From DASQUK01 sp035697145 (GTDB taxonomy: Bacteria; Actinomycetota; Acidimicrobiia; Acidimicrobiales; VFJN01): a stretch of DNA of 64,000 bases. Each line of letters begins with the position of its first letter. Positions within the stretch are counted from its first letter, which is position 1. The notes under the pieces were generated by a model that saw nothing but the letters and a program-made list of their open reading frames with translations, searched no databases and had not been told where the DNA came from. Shown in pieces: positions 8,081 to 16,461 of this stretch. Location: contig DASSDL010000142.1 of assembly GCA_035697145.1 (NCBI GenBank), positions 18,680 to 82,679 of the forward strand. Reading direction: 5' to 3'. The translations under genes were made by a program, and so were the position numbers.

Positions 8081-9190
8081 TCAGGCGTCGCCGACGTCGA
8101 CCACCGCCGCCACCGGACCACCGCCCGACGGGCCCTGGTGCAGCGCGGCGACCGAGACGAACACCGCCGGGTCGCCGACCGCCGCCGCCGCCACGCCACC
8201 GACCGCACCCTTGATGTGCCGGTGGTGGTGGACGTCGGAGTCGTCGAGCGCCACCTGGCGCCGGCTCCGCAACCGCCCGGTGGGATCGGCCTCGCACTTG
8301 ATGAACACGTTGACCAACCGGTCGCCGAGGTCGGCGGCCACGGGGCGGTCCGGCAGGTCGAGACCCGCCGACCGGATGGCGCGGTAGATCCCGTCGACGT
8401 CGAGGGCGTCGCGCATGACCGAGTGGCCGACCCGGAAGCGGCCTCCGACACCGGGGGCGTTGCCGACGACGACGATCTGGGCCCGATCCAGCTCGACGCC
8501 CGACGAGCACGACGCCACGCTTGAGAAAAGCGCCAGGTCGCGCCCGATCGCCTCGGCCGCCGGTGTCTCGATCTCGCCGAGCGCCACGGCGATGCCGAGT
8601 GCGGTGGTGCCGTTCGAGAGGTTCATCGACTCCAGCGGCTCATCGGTGACCGTGCCCTCCCCCCGGCCTCGGGCCTCCTCGATGGTGGCCATGGTGAGCA
8701 GCGGGGTCTTGGTCTGGACGTAGTGGACCTCGGTGGGATCGTCGATCCCTGCGTCGGCCATGGCCCGGCGCACGCCCTCGGCCACCGTGGCCACCATCGC
8801 GGGCCGCCCGATGTGCTCGGGCAAGATGACGTCGCTCATCGCCACGCCGACCGACAGGCGTGCCGCGCCACCGCTTCCCGCGGCCGACGTGTCCGGCACC
8901 CGAGCGAACACGGTTGCATGGGGGGTCAAGACGCCGTCGGTCCCGCCCGACCACACCATCGGGATCTGCTCGACCTCGGTCCGGGGCCGGCTGCCGCGCT
9001 CGAGCAACACTCCCCGGAATGCCTGATCGGCGAGGATGCGCGTGAAGTCGTTGACTCCGCCGTTGCCTTCCGTCTTGCCGATGACCGCGACGACGTCGTC
9101 AGCAGCGAAGGCACCCGACTCGATCAGGCCGGCCAGGCCCGCGGCGTCGGACACGCTCTCGAGCACCACCTTGTGGACGACGTAGGGCAC
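8081..9190 (-). CDS. Barbiturase / cyanuric acid hydrolase family ring-opening amidohydrolase
   Basis: This 369-residue enzyme belongs to the small AtzD/TrzD/barbiturase family, which opens cyclic amides. The three repeated units each offer the family's Lys/Ser pair: Lys39 with Ser81 (SGGTDGVLTPH), Lys161 (VQTKTPLLT) with Ser229-230 (CSSGVEL), and Lys298 with Ser355 (HQGPSGGGPVA). The GTG start has a clear AGGAGG site five bases upstream. Sequence alone does not tell me barbiturase from cyanuric acid hydrolase. The adjoining molybdenum hydroxylase favours barbiturase, turning barbiturate into ureidomalonate in oxidative pyrimidine degradation. It starts 12 bp after a STAS gene. Confidence 0.9.
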   Translation of the reverse strand: MPYVVHKVVLESVSDAAGLAGLIESGAFAADDVVAVIGKTEGNGGVNDFTRILADQAFRGVLLERGSRPRTEVEQIPMVWSGGTDGVLTPHATVFARVPDTSAAGSGGAARLSVGVAMSDVILPEHIGRPAMVATVAEGVRRAMADAGIDDPTEVHYVQTKTPLLTMATIEEARGRGEGTVTDEPLESMNLSNGTTALGIAVALGEIETPAAEAIGRDLALFSSVASCSSGVELDRAQIVVVGNAPGVGGRFRVGHSVMRDALDVDGIYRAIRSAGLDLPDRPVAADLGDRLVNVFIKCEADPTGRLRSRRQVALDDSDVHHHRHIKGAVGGVAAAAVGDPAVFVSVAALHQGPSGGGPVAAVVDVGDA

Positions 9191-9202
9191 CGTGCCTCCT
9201 GG

Positions 9203-9541
9203 TCAGCCGGCAGCGCGGTCCGTCGGCGGTTGGAGCGGGACCAGCGAGGCCAGCCCCGACACCTCCACCACCCGCCGGGACGGCGAGCCGAGGGGCGCGA
9301 CGAGCTCGAGGGCGATCTGCAGGCCGGCCAAGCGGGGCGCCAGCGAGAAGAAGACCCTCAGGCCGGCGCTGTCGATGTAGTCGACCTCACCGAGGTCCAC
9401 CGACACGCAGGTCACTTGGTTGGTGATGGCAGCGACGATCTGTTCCTCGACCGCGGCGGCGTTGGCGAGGTCGATCTCCCCCACGACGGCGATGCGGACG
9501 CGCCCGGCGTCATGGGCGATATCGACACGAGCGTCCCTCAT
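9203..9541 (-). CDS. STAS-domain anti-sigma factor antagonist
   Basis: This 112-residue protein is a single STAS domain of the SpoIIAA/RsbV type. Ser58 in DYIDSAGLRV is the position phosphorylated by the partner kinase in this family. It starts five bases after the stop of the SpoIIE-type gene, which supplies both a phosphatase and an anti-sigma-like ATPase. The pair therefore looks like a compact partner-switching module. The sigma factor it controls is not in this neighbourhood. It ends 12 bp before the barbiturase-type gene and could be co-transcribed with it. Confidence 0.88.
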   Translation of the reverse strand: MRDARVDIAHDAGRVRIAVVGEIDLANAAAVEEQIVAAITNQVTCVSVDLGEVDYIDSAGLRVFFSLAPRLAGLQIALELVAPLGSPSRRVVEVSGLASLVPLQPPTDRAAG

Positions 9542-9546
9542 CCCGG

Positions 9547-11157
9547 TCAGCCTGCCTCACCGACGCGGCGGCGAATGACGACCTCGGTACCGTCCGAGCG
9601 GCGGTCGATCGTGACCTCGTCGGTGACGGCCTGGATGATGTGCGTGCCACGCCCACGGTTGTCGCCGCGGGGTGAGCGCCAACGCCCCGTATCCCGGACG
9701 GTGACGACCACGTCCGGCCTTTGGAGCTCGAGGCGCACGTGCACCAGACCGCCCTTGGGGCCGTAGGCGTGCTCGACCACGTTGCTGCTGGCTTCACCGA
9801 CCGCGAGCAGCACGTCGATCAGGTCCTCGGGGCGAGCACCAACGCTCGTCAGCCAGCGCTTCGCAGCGGCGCGGATGTCGCGCAGCGAGGACGCGACGGC
9901 GGGCACGGCCAGGTCGAGCGGCTCGGCCGAGGGAAGGTCGAGCCGCCGGAGCGTGAGCAGTGCGATGTCGTCGGTCGGCCGATGGTGGCCGACGAGCTGG
10001 ACCATCACCGTCGTGCACACTTCCTCGGCCGGGCGGACGGTGACGGCCTCACACAACTGTTGGAGGCGGGCGTCCAAAGACACGCCCCGGCGCTCGACGA
10101 GGCCGTCGCTGTAGAAGCAGACGACCGCCCCCGGCGGTACCTCGATCGTCGCCGCCTGCCGACGCACCGGCGGCGCCACGCCGAGCGGCGGATCGACCGG
10201 AAGGTCGACGTATGTCGCTGGGCCGTTCCCAGTGGCCACGACGGGGGCGGGGTGTCCCGCCACCGACAGGTGAAGTCGCTCGAACGACGGCTCCAGCAGA
10301 CCCAGGACCGCGGTCGCCATCTCCCCCGGTTCGAACTGCCGAAGCATCCGATCGATCCGGTCGAGAATGCCGGCAGGATCACCCTGGCTCCCCAGGGCGT
10401 AGGCACGCACGGCGCTGCGCAGTCGACCCATCACGGCGGCGGCCCGCAGCCCGCGGCCCACCACGTCGCCGACGGTCATGCAGACCCATCCCGATGGCAG
10501 TGTGAACATGTCGTACCAATCGCCACCGACGTCACCCTCGCCACCGGCGATGTAGCGCATCGCGGCCTCGAGGCCGGGCACTTGCGGAAGGCGCTCGGGG
10601 AGCAGGCTGCGCTGGAGCACAAGGGCTGCCCTCCGCTCTGTCTCCGACAGGCGGGCTTGGGTCGCCAGCGCGACGCGGTCGGCGACCATCTGCAGCAGGT
10701 CGGCGTCGGTGCCCCCGAAGTGCCGGGGGGCGAGACTGCCGACGTGTAGTACACCCAGGAGCCGCCCGCCCGCGAGGAGCGGAGCACCGAGCAGCGAGCG
10801 AATGCCCTTGTTACGGAGCACGGGATTGACGACGTCCGCGTCCTGGACGTCCTCGATGGCCACGGGTTGCCTTTCGGCGGCGACCCGCCCTGCGAACCCC
10901 CTGCCGAGGGGGATTCGCATCCCCTGGTAGACCTCCTCCTCAATGCCCCGGGCGGCGGTGGCCACGAGCTGGCCGGTAGGCGCGTCGAGCAGGAGGACGG
11001 CGGCGGTGTCGGCGTCGAGGATGTCTCGCACGCGATCGAGCAACTCGACCAGCATGTCGTCCACCGAGAGGCGGGCGAGGCCCGCATCGGTGACCGACTC
11101 GATGTCGCGCAGCCTGTCCGCGGCTCCCTTCCGCGTCCCGGCGGCGTGCGTCGACAT
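9547..11157 (-). CDS. GAF-SpoIIE phosphatase-HATPase regulatory protein
   Basis: This 536-residue protein has three modules. A GAF domain (about 28-170) probably senses a ligand or redox state. A SpoIIE/PP2C phosphatase (about 190-405) has the metal-binding aspartates in GGDWYD (213), VGD (231) and TDD (396-397). A C-terminal RsbW-like HATPase (about 420-530) has GEASSNVVEHAYG and GRGTHIIQ. Phosphatase and kinase in one chain, followed directly by a STAS protein, is a common actinobacterial stress-signalling layout. I took the ATG at 11157 since sequence further upstream shows no coding character. Confidence 0.88.
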   Translation of the reverse strand: MSTHAAGTRKGAADRLRDIESVTDAGLARLSVDDMLVELLDRVRDILDADTAAVLLLDAPTGQLVATAARGIEEEVYQGMRIPLGRGFAGRVAAERQPVAIEDVQDADVVNPVLRNKGIRSLLGAPLLAGGRLLGVLHVGSLAPRHFGGTDADLLQMVADRVALATQARLSETERRAALVLQRSLLPERLPQVPGLEAAMRYIAGGEGDVGGDWYDMFTLPSGWVCMTVGDVVGRGLRAAAVMGRLRSAVRAYALGSQGDPAGILDRIDRMLRQFEPGEMATAVLGLLEPSFERLHLSVAGHPAPVVATGNGPATYVDLPVDPPLGVAPPVRRQAATIEVPPGAVVCFYSDGLVERRGVSLDARLQQLCEAVTVRPAEEVCTTVMVQLVGHHRPTDDIALLTLRRLDLPSAEPLDLAVPAVASSLRDIRAAAKRWLTSVGARPEDLIDVLLAVGEASSNVVEHAYGPKGGLVHVRLELQRPDVVVTVRDTGRWRSPRGDNRGRGTHIIQAVTDEVTIDRRSDGTEVVIRRRVGEAG

Positions 11158-11234
11158 GGCGCAGGCAATGTACCCCCGCAGTGCAGGCGATCTCCGTGGG
11201 CGGCCCCGGCCGGCCAGCGGTTGCTCGTTGCGGA

Positions 11235-12401
11235 TCAAGCGCCCTCGAGCTGGCCGCCGAGTGACTGGACGGCCTCGATGAACTCGTCGATCATCTCGTA
11301 GACGACCTGTGCGGCGGGCTTGGACTGGTTCATGCTGCCGACGATCTGGCCCACGAAGTAGTTGGCGAGCCTCTCGGCACCGGACCCCTGGCGGTAGGCC
11401 GCCCGATCGATGCGCTGGAGCGCGGCGTCGACGAGCACCGGCTGCATCGGCATGCCCAAGGGCATGGGGGTGTCCGGATCGTCCCACTCGTCGGTCCAGG
11501 CGCTTCGGAGCTGACGGGCGGGCTTGCCCGTACGGGATCGCGAGCGGACGGTGTCGGCCGACCCGGCGGCCAGGAACTTTTGCTTGACCACCGGGTGGGT
11601 CTCGGCCTCCTCGGTGGTGAGCCACACCGAGCCGCACCACACGCCCGCGGCGCCAAGTGCCATGGCGGCGGCCATCTGCCGGCCCCGGCCGATCCCGCCG
11701 GCGCCGAGCACCGGGATGTCGCCGACGACGTCGACCACCTCGGGGATCAGCACCATGGAGCCGATCTCGCCGGTGTGGCCACCCGCCTCGTAACCCTGCG
11801 CCACGATGAGATCGACCCCCGCCCGCACGTGGCGTTCGGCGTGCTGGGCCGCACCAGCCAGCGCCCCGACCCGTCGGCCTTCGGCCTTGGCGCGGTCGAT
11901 CATGTGCTCGGTCGGCGGCCCGAGGGCGTTGACCACGAGCGCGGTCCGGTGGGCGAGGGCGATCTCGAGCTGGGGATCGGCTCGCTCGGCCGAGAAGATC
12001 ATCCCGGCGCCGGCGTCGCCGACGGGACCACCACGTGACGAGGGCTCGCCCTCGGCGCCGGGGGTGTCGGTCCGCTCGGGGACGTCGTAGCGGCGCAGGA
12101 TGTCGGCGACGAAGGCCCGGTGCTCGGGCGGTATCAAGGCACGGACGTCCTCGATCGACAGGCCGCCGGCCTCGGACCCGACGTAGCTCAACGGCACGAT
12201 GACGTCGACGCCGTAGGGTCGGTCGCCGACCTCGGCCTCGATCCAGTCGAGATCGATCTCCAGTTGCTTCGGCGAGTGGGCGGCCGCACCGAGCACGCCC
12301 ATGCCACCAGCCCTGGTGACGGCGGCAACCACGTCCCGGCAGTGGCTGAAGGCGAGGATCGGCATGTCGATCCCGAACATCTCGGTGACAGCGGTGCGCA
12401 T
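11235..12401 (-). CDS. NAD(P)H-dependent flavin oxidoreductase, nitronate monooxygenase family
   Basis: This 388-residue TIM-barrel FMN protein belongs to the nitronate monooxygenase/2-nitropropane dioxygenase family. AQGYEAGGHTGEIG carries the conserved histidine, and GAGGIGRGRQMAAAMALGA is the phosphate-binding segment. The ATG at 12401 has an AAGGAGG site seven bases upstream. It is the last gene of the acyl-CoA operon, two bases after the hydratase stop. Members of this family in acyl-CoA clusters sometimes act on enoyl-CoA-type substrates, so a role beyond nitronate detoxification is possible but unproven. Confidence 0.85.
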   Translation of the reverse strand: MRTAVTEMFGIDMPILAFSHCRDVVAAVTRAGGMGVLGAAAHSPKQLEIDLDWIEAEVGDRPYGVDVIVPLSYVGSEAGGLSIEDVRALIPPEHRAFVADILRRYDVPERTDTPGAEGEPSSRGGPVGDAGAGMIFSAERADPQLEIALAHRTALVVNALGPPTEHMIDRAKAEGRRVGALAGAAQHAERHVRAGVDLIVAQGYEAGGHTGEIGSMVLIPEVVDVVGDIPVLGAGGIGRGRQMAAAMALGAAGVWCGSVWLTTEEAETHPVVKQKFLAAGSADTVRSRSRTGKPARQLRSAWTDEWDDPDTPMPLGMPMQPVLVDAALQRIDRAAYRQGSGAERLANYFVGQIVGSMNQSKPAAQVVYEMIDEFIEAVQSLGGQLEGA

Positions 12402-12403
12402 GG

Positions 12404-13216
12404 TCAGCCTCCTTGCCCGGGCGTCTCCCCGTCCGACACAGGGACCGCCCACGGCGCGGGCCGCTTCTCGAGGTAGGCCCGCATGCCCTCTCTCGCCTCG
12501 TCGCCGGCGAACAGCTCGGCTGACAGGGCACGGGTCCATGTGAACGCCTCGTCCGCCGGCATCCCCGGCACCTGCGCCAGCAGCCGCTTGGACGCGGCGA
12601 TGGCGCCGGGGCCGCCGGCCAGCAGGTCGTCGACGGCGGCGGCAACCTCGTCGTCGAGCCGATCCGGAGGCACGGCGGCGTTGATCAACCCGATCCGGGC
12701 GGCCTCGGCGGCGGGGAACCGCGTGCCCCGGAGGAAGGCCGCCCGGGCGTCGGCGGCACGCAGCTTGGGCAGGCAGACCACCGAGATGACCGCGGGTGCC
12801 ACCCCGACGCGCACCTCCGTGAAACCGAACTTGGCGTCGTCGGCGGCGATGGAGATGTCCATGGCGGCGGCGAGCCCCATGCCCCCGGCGACGCAGTGGC
12901 CGGCGATCCGCCCCACGTACGGCTTGGGCGATCGCGCGAACCGACCGAACAGGTCCTCGGGCCGGCGGACGGCCGCCGGCCGGTCGTCAGCGCCGGCGCC
13001 CGGCGCCGAGCGCTCGGCCAGGTCGGCCCCGGCGCAGAACACCCTTCCCCGGTTGGTGAGCACCACCACGCGCACCTCCGGGTCCGCATCGGCGGCGTCG
13101 AGGGCGTCACCCAGCTCGCCGACGAGCAGGGTGCTCAGGGCATTGCGGTTGACCTCGTCCGCCAGCGTCACGGTGAGTACGCCCCTGACGTCCAGGGCGG
13201 TTTCGACCACGCTCAT
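12404..13216 (-). CDS. Enoyl-CoA hydratase family, methylglutaconyl/isohexenylglutaconyl type
   Basis: This 270-residue crotonase has the oxyanion-hole stretches VFCAGADLAE and IAGHCVAGGMGLAAAMD. The first catalytic glutamate of classical crotonase is replaced (GGMGLA), while the second is present in FGFTEVRVGVAPAVIS. That combination, including the EVRxGxAPAVIS run, is what I recall from LiuC/AtuE hydratases, which act on 3-methylglutaconyl- or isohexenylglutaconyl-CoA. This agrees with the carboxylase pair and AtuA upstream. The ATG overlaps the stop of the TIGR03084 gene. Confidence 0.85.
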   Translation of the reverse strand: MSVVETALDVRGVLTVTLADEVNRNALSTLLVGELGDALDAADADPEVRVVVLTNRGRVFCAGADLAERSAPGAGADDRPAAVRRPEDLFGRFARSPKPYVGRIAGHCVAGGMGLAAAMDISIAADDAKFGFTEVRVGVAPAVISVVCLPKLRAADARAAFLRGTRFPAAEAARIGLINAAVPPDRLDDEVAAAVDDLLAGGPGAIAASKRLLAQVPGMPADEAFTWTRALSAELFAGDEAREGMRAYLEKRPAPWAVPVSDGETPGQGG

Positions 13217-14004
13217 GCCGGGATCCTCGTCCCGGGCGCAGGGCCGTCGGTGGGTGGCCCGGCAAATGCCTGGGCCTTGGCGAGCCAGTCGCGGGCGAGC
13301 GGCCCCGTGACCTCGAGCGACGTGTCGCCGACGTGGCGGCGCTGGGTGACCACGAGACAGAAGTCTTCCGCCGGGCCCCGCACGACGTCGACGGCGTCGT
13401 CGGCGCCGAAGCGCCAGACATCCCTCGAGGGCCCGGCCAGCTCGACCCGCACGTCGCCGGCCGGCCGTTCGAGCCCGCGGTTCACGTACGACCACCCTCG
13501 CGTGATGAACCCGAGCTGGGCGATGTGGCGGAGCCGGTCGGTCGCCGGCCTCTGGGCGCCGACGGCGTCGACGATGTCCTGCCCGTGGGCCCAGCATTCC
13601 ATCAGCCGGGCCGTGAGGAACGATTTGGCGCCCATAGACGGCCCATACCAGTCGACCCGCCGGCCCTCGTCGAGGGAGGCCGCGGCCCGCGCCAGCCGGC
13701 GACGCGTGGCGCGCCAGGTGTCGAGCAGGTCGGGCGGGGACAGGTGGCGATGGAGCGTTAGGTCGTCGATCCGGCCGGGGTCGGAAAGAAGCTCGGCCAC
13801 CGATTCCTTGAACCCCGGCGGATCCTCGATGGCGGTCGCAGCCGCCCGGTCGTAGTACGTCAGGTGGCCGATCTGGTCCGCCACCGTCCACCCGGGGCTC
13901 GGCGTCGCCAGCAGCCACTGCGCCTCTCTCAGGCCGGCCACGATCACATCGAGCGCGTCCTGCTCGGCCTGCAGGTCGGCCGCCACCTGGTGCACGTCGG
14001 TCAT
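13213..14004 (-). CDS. TIGR03084 family protein (DinB/MDMPI-like fold)
   Basis: This 263-residue protein starts with a mycothiol maleylpyruvate isomerase/DinB-like helical bundle: GWTVADQIGHLTYYDRAAAT near residue 40 offers a metal-binding His, and WAHGQDIVDAVG offers another. The overall pattern is that of the actinobacterial TIGR03084 family, whose function is unknown. It is locked between the TetR gene and the hydratase with short gaps or overlaps, so it likely serves the same acyl-CoA pathway. A ribosome site GGGGAG lies upstream. Confidence 0.8.
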   Translation of the reverse strand: MTDVHQVAADLQAEQDALDVIVAGLREAQWLLATPSPGWTVADQIGHLTYYDRAAATAIEDPPGFKESVAELLSDPGRIDDLTLHRHLSPPDLLDTWRATRRRLARAAASLDEGRRVDWYGPSMGAKSFLTARLMECWAHGQDIVDAVGAQRPATDRLRHIAQLGFITRGWSYVNRGLERPAGDVRVELAGPSRDVWRFGADDAVDVVRGPAEDFCLVVTQRRHVGDTSLEVTGPLARDWLAKAQAFAGPPTDGPAPGTRIPA

Positions 14005-14008
14005 CTCG

Positions 14009-14683
14009 TCATCTCCCCGTGTCCCTCCCCTCGCTGGCGCGGGTGCGCAGGCCCCGCAGCACCAGGTCGACCACCTCGTCGGCCGCCTCCTTGGGCGATG
14101 ACTCCAGGCCGGAGATCACCCGGGGGCGGGAGAAGAACCGGCCGAGGCCGGCCAGCACCCGGGCGACGGCGGCGGTGTCAACGTCGGCGACGTCGCCCCG
14201 TTCCACGGCGAGGTCGAGCAGTGTGCGGGTCACATCGAACAGGTACTCGTTGTGGCCCTCCTCCAGCTCCTGGGCGGCCGGGACCGCCGCCAGGTCGCGG
14301 GCGAACGCCTCGGTCCAGCCGCCGACCGCCACGGTCGCCGCCTCCAGGTAGGCGCGCACCGCGTCGAGGGGCGCCAGGTCCTCGCGGACGGCGTCACGCG
14401 CCGCCCGGCCGACGCGCCACAGGTTGCGATCGACCACCACGAGCACGAGCTCGTCGCGGCTGGGGGCCAGGGCGTAGAGCGTGCGCAGCGAGCAGTTCAG
14501 GCGCGCCGCCAGCTCGGCCATCGTCAGCGTCGCGAATCCGCCCGCGAACAGGTGTTCCATCTGGTCGAGCAGCTGCCGCTGGCGATCGGTCAGCGCCCGC
14601 TCGCGGTCCCGGCTCATGATCGGCCGCGGGCGCCGCACCGCCCCCAGCCGCCCGCGCATCTCGTCGACGATGACTGCCGTCAT
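14009..14683 (-). CDS. TetR-family transcriptional regulator of the acyl-CoA operon
   Basis: This 224-residue regulator has an N-terminal helix-turn-helix (about residues 30-75; MAELAARLNCSLRTLYALAP) and a ligand-binding helical C-terminus. It is embedded in the operon: its ATG overlaps the AtuA stop and its own stop lies 5 bp before the TIGR03084 start. It is the obvious candidate to bind the inverted repeats in the divergent promoter at 20162-20235 and to sense a pathway acyl-CoA. That link is inference. Confidence 0.87.
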   Translation of the reverse strand: MTAVIVDEMRGRLGAVRRPRPIMSRDRERALTDRQRQLLDQMEHLFAGGFATLTMAELAARLNCSLRTLYALAPSRDELVLVVVDRNLWRVGRAARDAVREDLAPLDAVRAYLEAATVAVGGWTEAFARDLAAVPAAQELEEGHNEYLFDVTRTLLDLAVERGDVADVDTAAVARVLAGLGRFFSRPRVISGLESSPKEAADEVVDLVLRGLRTRASEGRDTGR

Positions 14684-16461
14684 GAGCCGTCCGCCAGCAG
14701 CACCGAGGGCAGTTCGACCACCCGGGCCCGCAGCCACTCGCCCAGGCTCTTGGCCTGCCCGTCCTGGCGGGTGGAGGCCGCCACGCCTTCCTCGAGCAGG
14801 CCGTGGATCACGAAGTTGAGCGCCCGGAGGTTGGCTAGCCGGTAGCGGTCGACGGCGAGATCGGCCGTCTCCGGTAGCAACTCGCGCAGCCTTTCCACGG
14901 TGAGGAACCGATCGAGCCAGGCCCAGGACTCATCGGTGCGGGCGAAGACGCCGAGGTTGGCGTTCCCGGCCTTGTCGCCCGAGCGGGCGCCCACGACCTG
15001 CCCGAGCGGCGCGCGCACCGTCGCGCCGCCGGGCGCGGTCGCCTCGGCTTCCGGCGCAGGCTCCACGTCGACCGTCGCCGCGGTCGCGAGAGGAGCGGTG
15101 GAATCGACGACGGTGCGTTCCCCTGTCGTCTTGACCACCACGTGCTGGGGCACCAGCTCGGCCGGGACCAGCGCAGGCCGGAACACACCGTAGGGCCGGG
15201 CCTCTCGGGGCCCGGCGGACAGGCCGAAGAACCCCGGGATGGTGGCGAGGCCGAGCTCGACCACGGCGTTGGACACGGCGCGGCCCACCTTGCGCTCGTC
15301 GGGATCCTTGACCGTCAGCCGCCAAGCGGCGACGGCCTCCTCGTTGGTGACGGGATCGGCCTTGTCGGTGCGGACGACCCGGGTGGTCACGCTGGCGAAG
15401 TCCTCGGGCTTGTACGGGCACGCCTCCCAGAACGCGTCCTCCACGAGCTGTGCCTTGGCCTCGACGTCCAGGCCGGTGAGGGCGATGCCGATGTCGTTGC
15501 GGTAGCCACCCAGCTCGTTCATCGCCACCTTGAGCGTCGCCGGCGGCGGCTCGCCCCGCACGCCGTGGAGGCGCACGCGCTCGGGCCCGTCCGGCTCGAC
15601 CCGGATCGTGTCGAACCGGGCGGTGACGTCGGGGCCGAGGTAGGCGGGGCCGGCAATCTCGTAGAGGAGCTGCGACGTGACGGTGCCGATCGAGACCTCT
15701 CCCCCGGTGCCGTCGTGCTTGCCGATCACCGACGAACCGTCGGCGGCGATCTCGGCCCAAGGAAAGCCGACACGAGTCATGCCCGGCACCTCGGCGAAGA
15801 ACGAGTAGTTGCCGCCGGTGGCCTGCGTCCCGCACTCGATGACGTGTCCGGCAACGACGGCGCCCGCCAAGGCGTCCCAGTTGTCACGGCCCCAGCCGTG
15901 GTGCCACGCCGCCGGGCCGCAGACCACGGCAGCGTCGGTGGTCCGGCCGGTCACGACGATGTCGGCGCCCCGCCGGAGCGCCTCGACGACACCCCAGCAC
16001 CCGAGATAGGCGTTGGCGCTGACGAACCGGGAGGTGTCGCCCACCGGCTCGCCAGTGTCCAGGTGCGCGAGATCGACCCCGGCGGCCGTCAACTCCCCGA
16101 GCCGAGGCAGGAGGTCGTCGCCGTCGACGTAGGCGACGGTGGGTGACAGGCCCAGCCGCTCGGCGACCTCGCCCACGGCGTTGGCGCATCCGGACGGGTC
16201 GAGCCCACCGGCGTTGGACACCACCTTGATGCCCCGGTCCATGCAGGCGCCCATCACCTGCTCCATCTGGGTGACGAAGCTGCGGGCGTAGCCGCCCCCG
16301 GCCCGCTTGGCCTTGGTTCGGGCGAGGATGAGCATGGTGAGCTCGGCGAGCCAGTCGCCGGTGAGCACGTCGATCGGCCCACCCTCGACCATCTCCCGGG
16401 CGGCAGAGAGGCGGTCGCCGTAGAAGCCCGAGCAGTTGGCGATGCGGACGGGACCTTTCAT
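14680..16461 (-). CDS. AtuA-like acyclic terpene utilisation protein (DUF1446)
   Basis: This 593-residue protein has the DUF1446 pattern of Pseudomonas AtuA: IANCSGFYGDRLSAAREM at the start, MGACMDRGIKVVSNAGGLDP, IVVTGRTTDAAVVCGPAAWH, and the C-terminal GARSGDKAGNANLGV. AtuA is needed for growth on citronellol-type acyclic terpenes, but its reaction is unknown. Both ends overlap neighbours (ATGA), joining it to the biotin carboxylase and the TetR gene. The carboxylase, AtuA and hydratase set matches the core of an acyclic terpene or leucine/isovalerate route. Confidence 0.88.
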   Translation of the reverse strand: MKGPVRIANCSGFYGDRLSAAREMVEGGPIDVLTGDWLAELTMLILARTKAKRAGGGYARSFVTQMEQVMGACMDRGIKVVSNAGGLDPSGCANAVGEVAERLGLSPTVAYVDGDDLLPRLGELTAAGVDLAHLDTGEPVGDTSRFVSANAYLGCWGVVEALRRGADIVVTGRTTDAAVVCGPAAWHHGWGRDNWDALAGAVVAGHVIECGTQATGGNYSFFAEVPGMTRVGFPWAEIAADGSSVIGKHDGTGGEVSIGTVTSQLLYEIAGPAYLGPDVTARFDTIRVEPDGPERVRLHGVRGEPPPATLKVAMNELGGYRNDIGIALTGLDVEAKAQLVEDAFWEACPYKPEDFASVTTRVVRTDKADPVTNEEAVAAWRLTVKDPDERKVGRAVSNAVVELGLATIPGFFGLSAGPREARPYGVFRPALVPAELVPQHVVVKTTGERTVVDSTAPLATAATVDVEPAPEAEATAPGGATVRAPLGQVVGARSGDKAGNANLGVFARTDESWAWLDRFLTVERLRELLPETADLAVDRYRLANLRALNFVIHGLLEEGVAASTRQDGQAKSLGEWLRARVVELPSVLLADGS

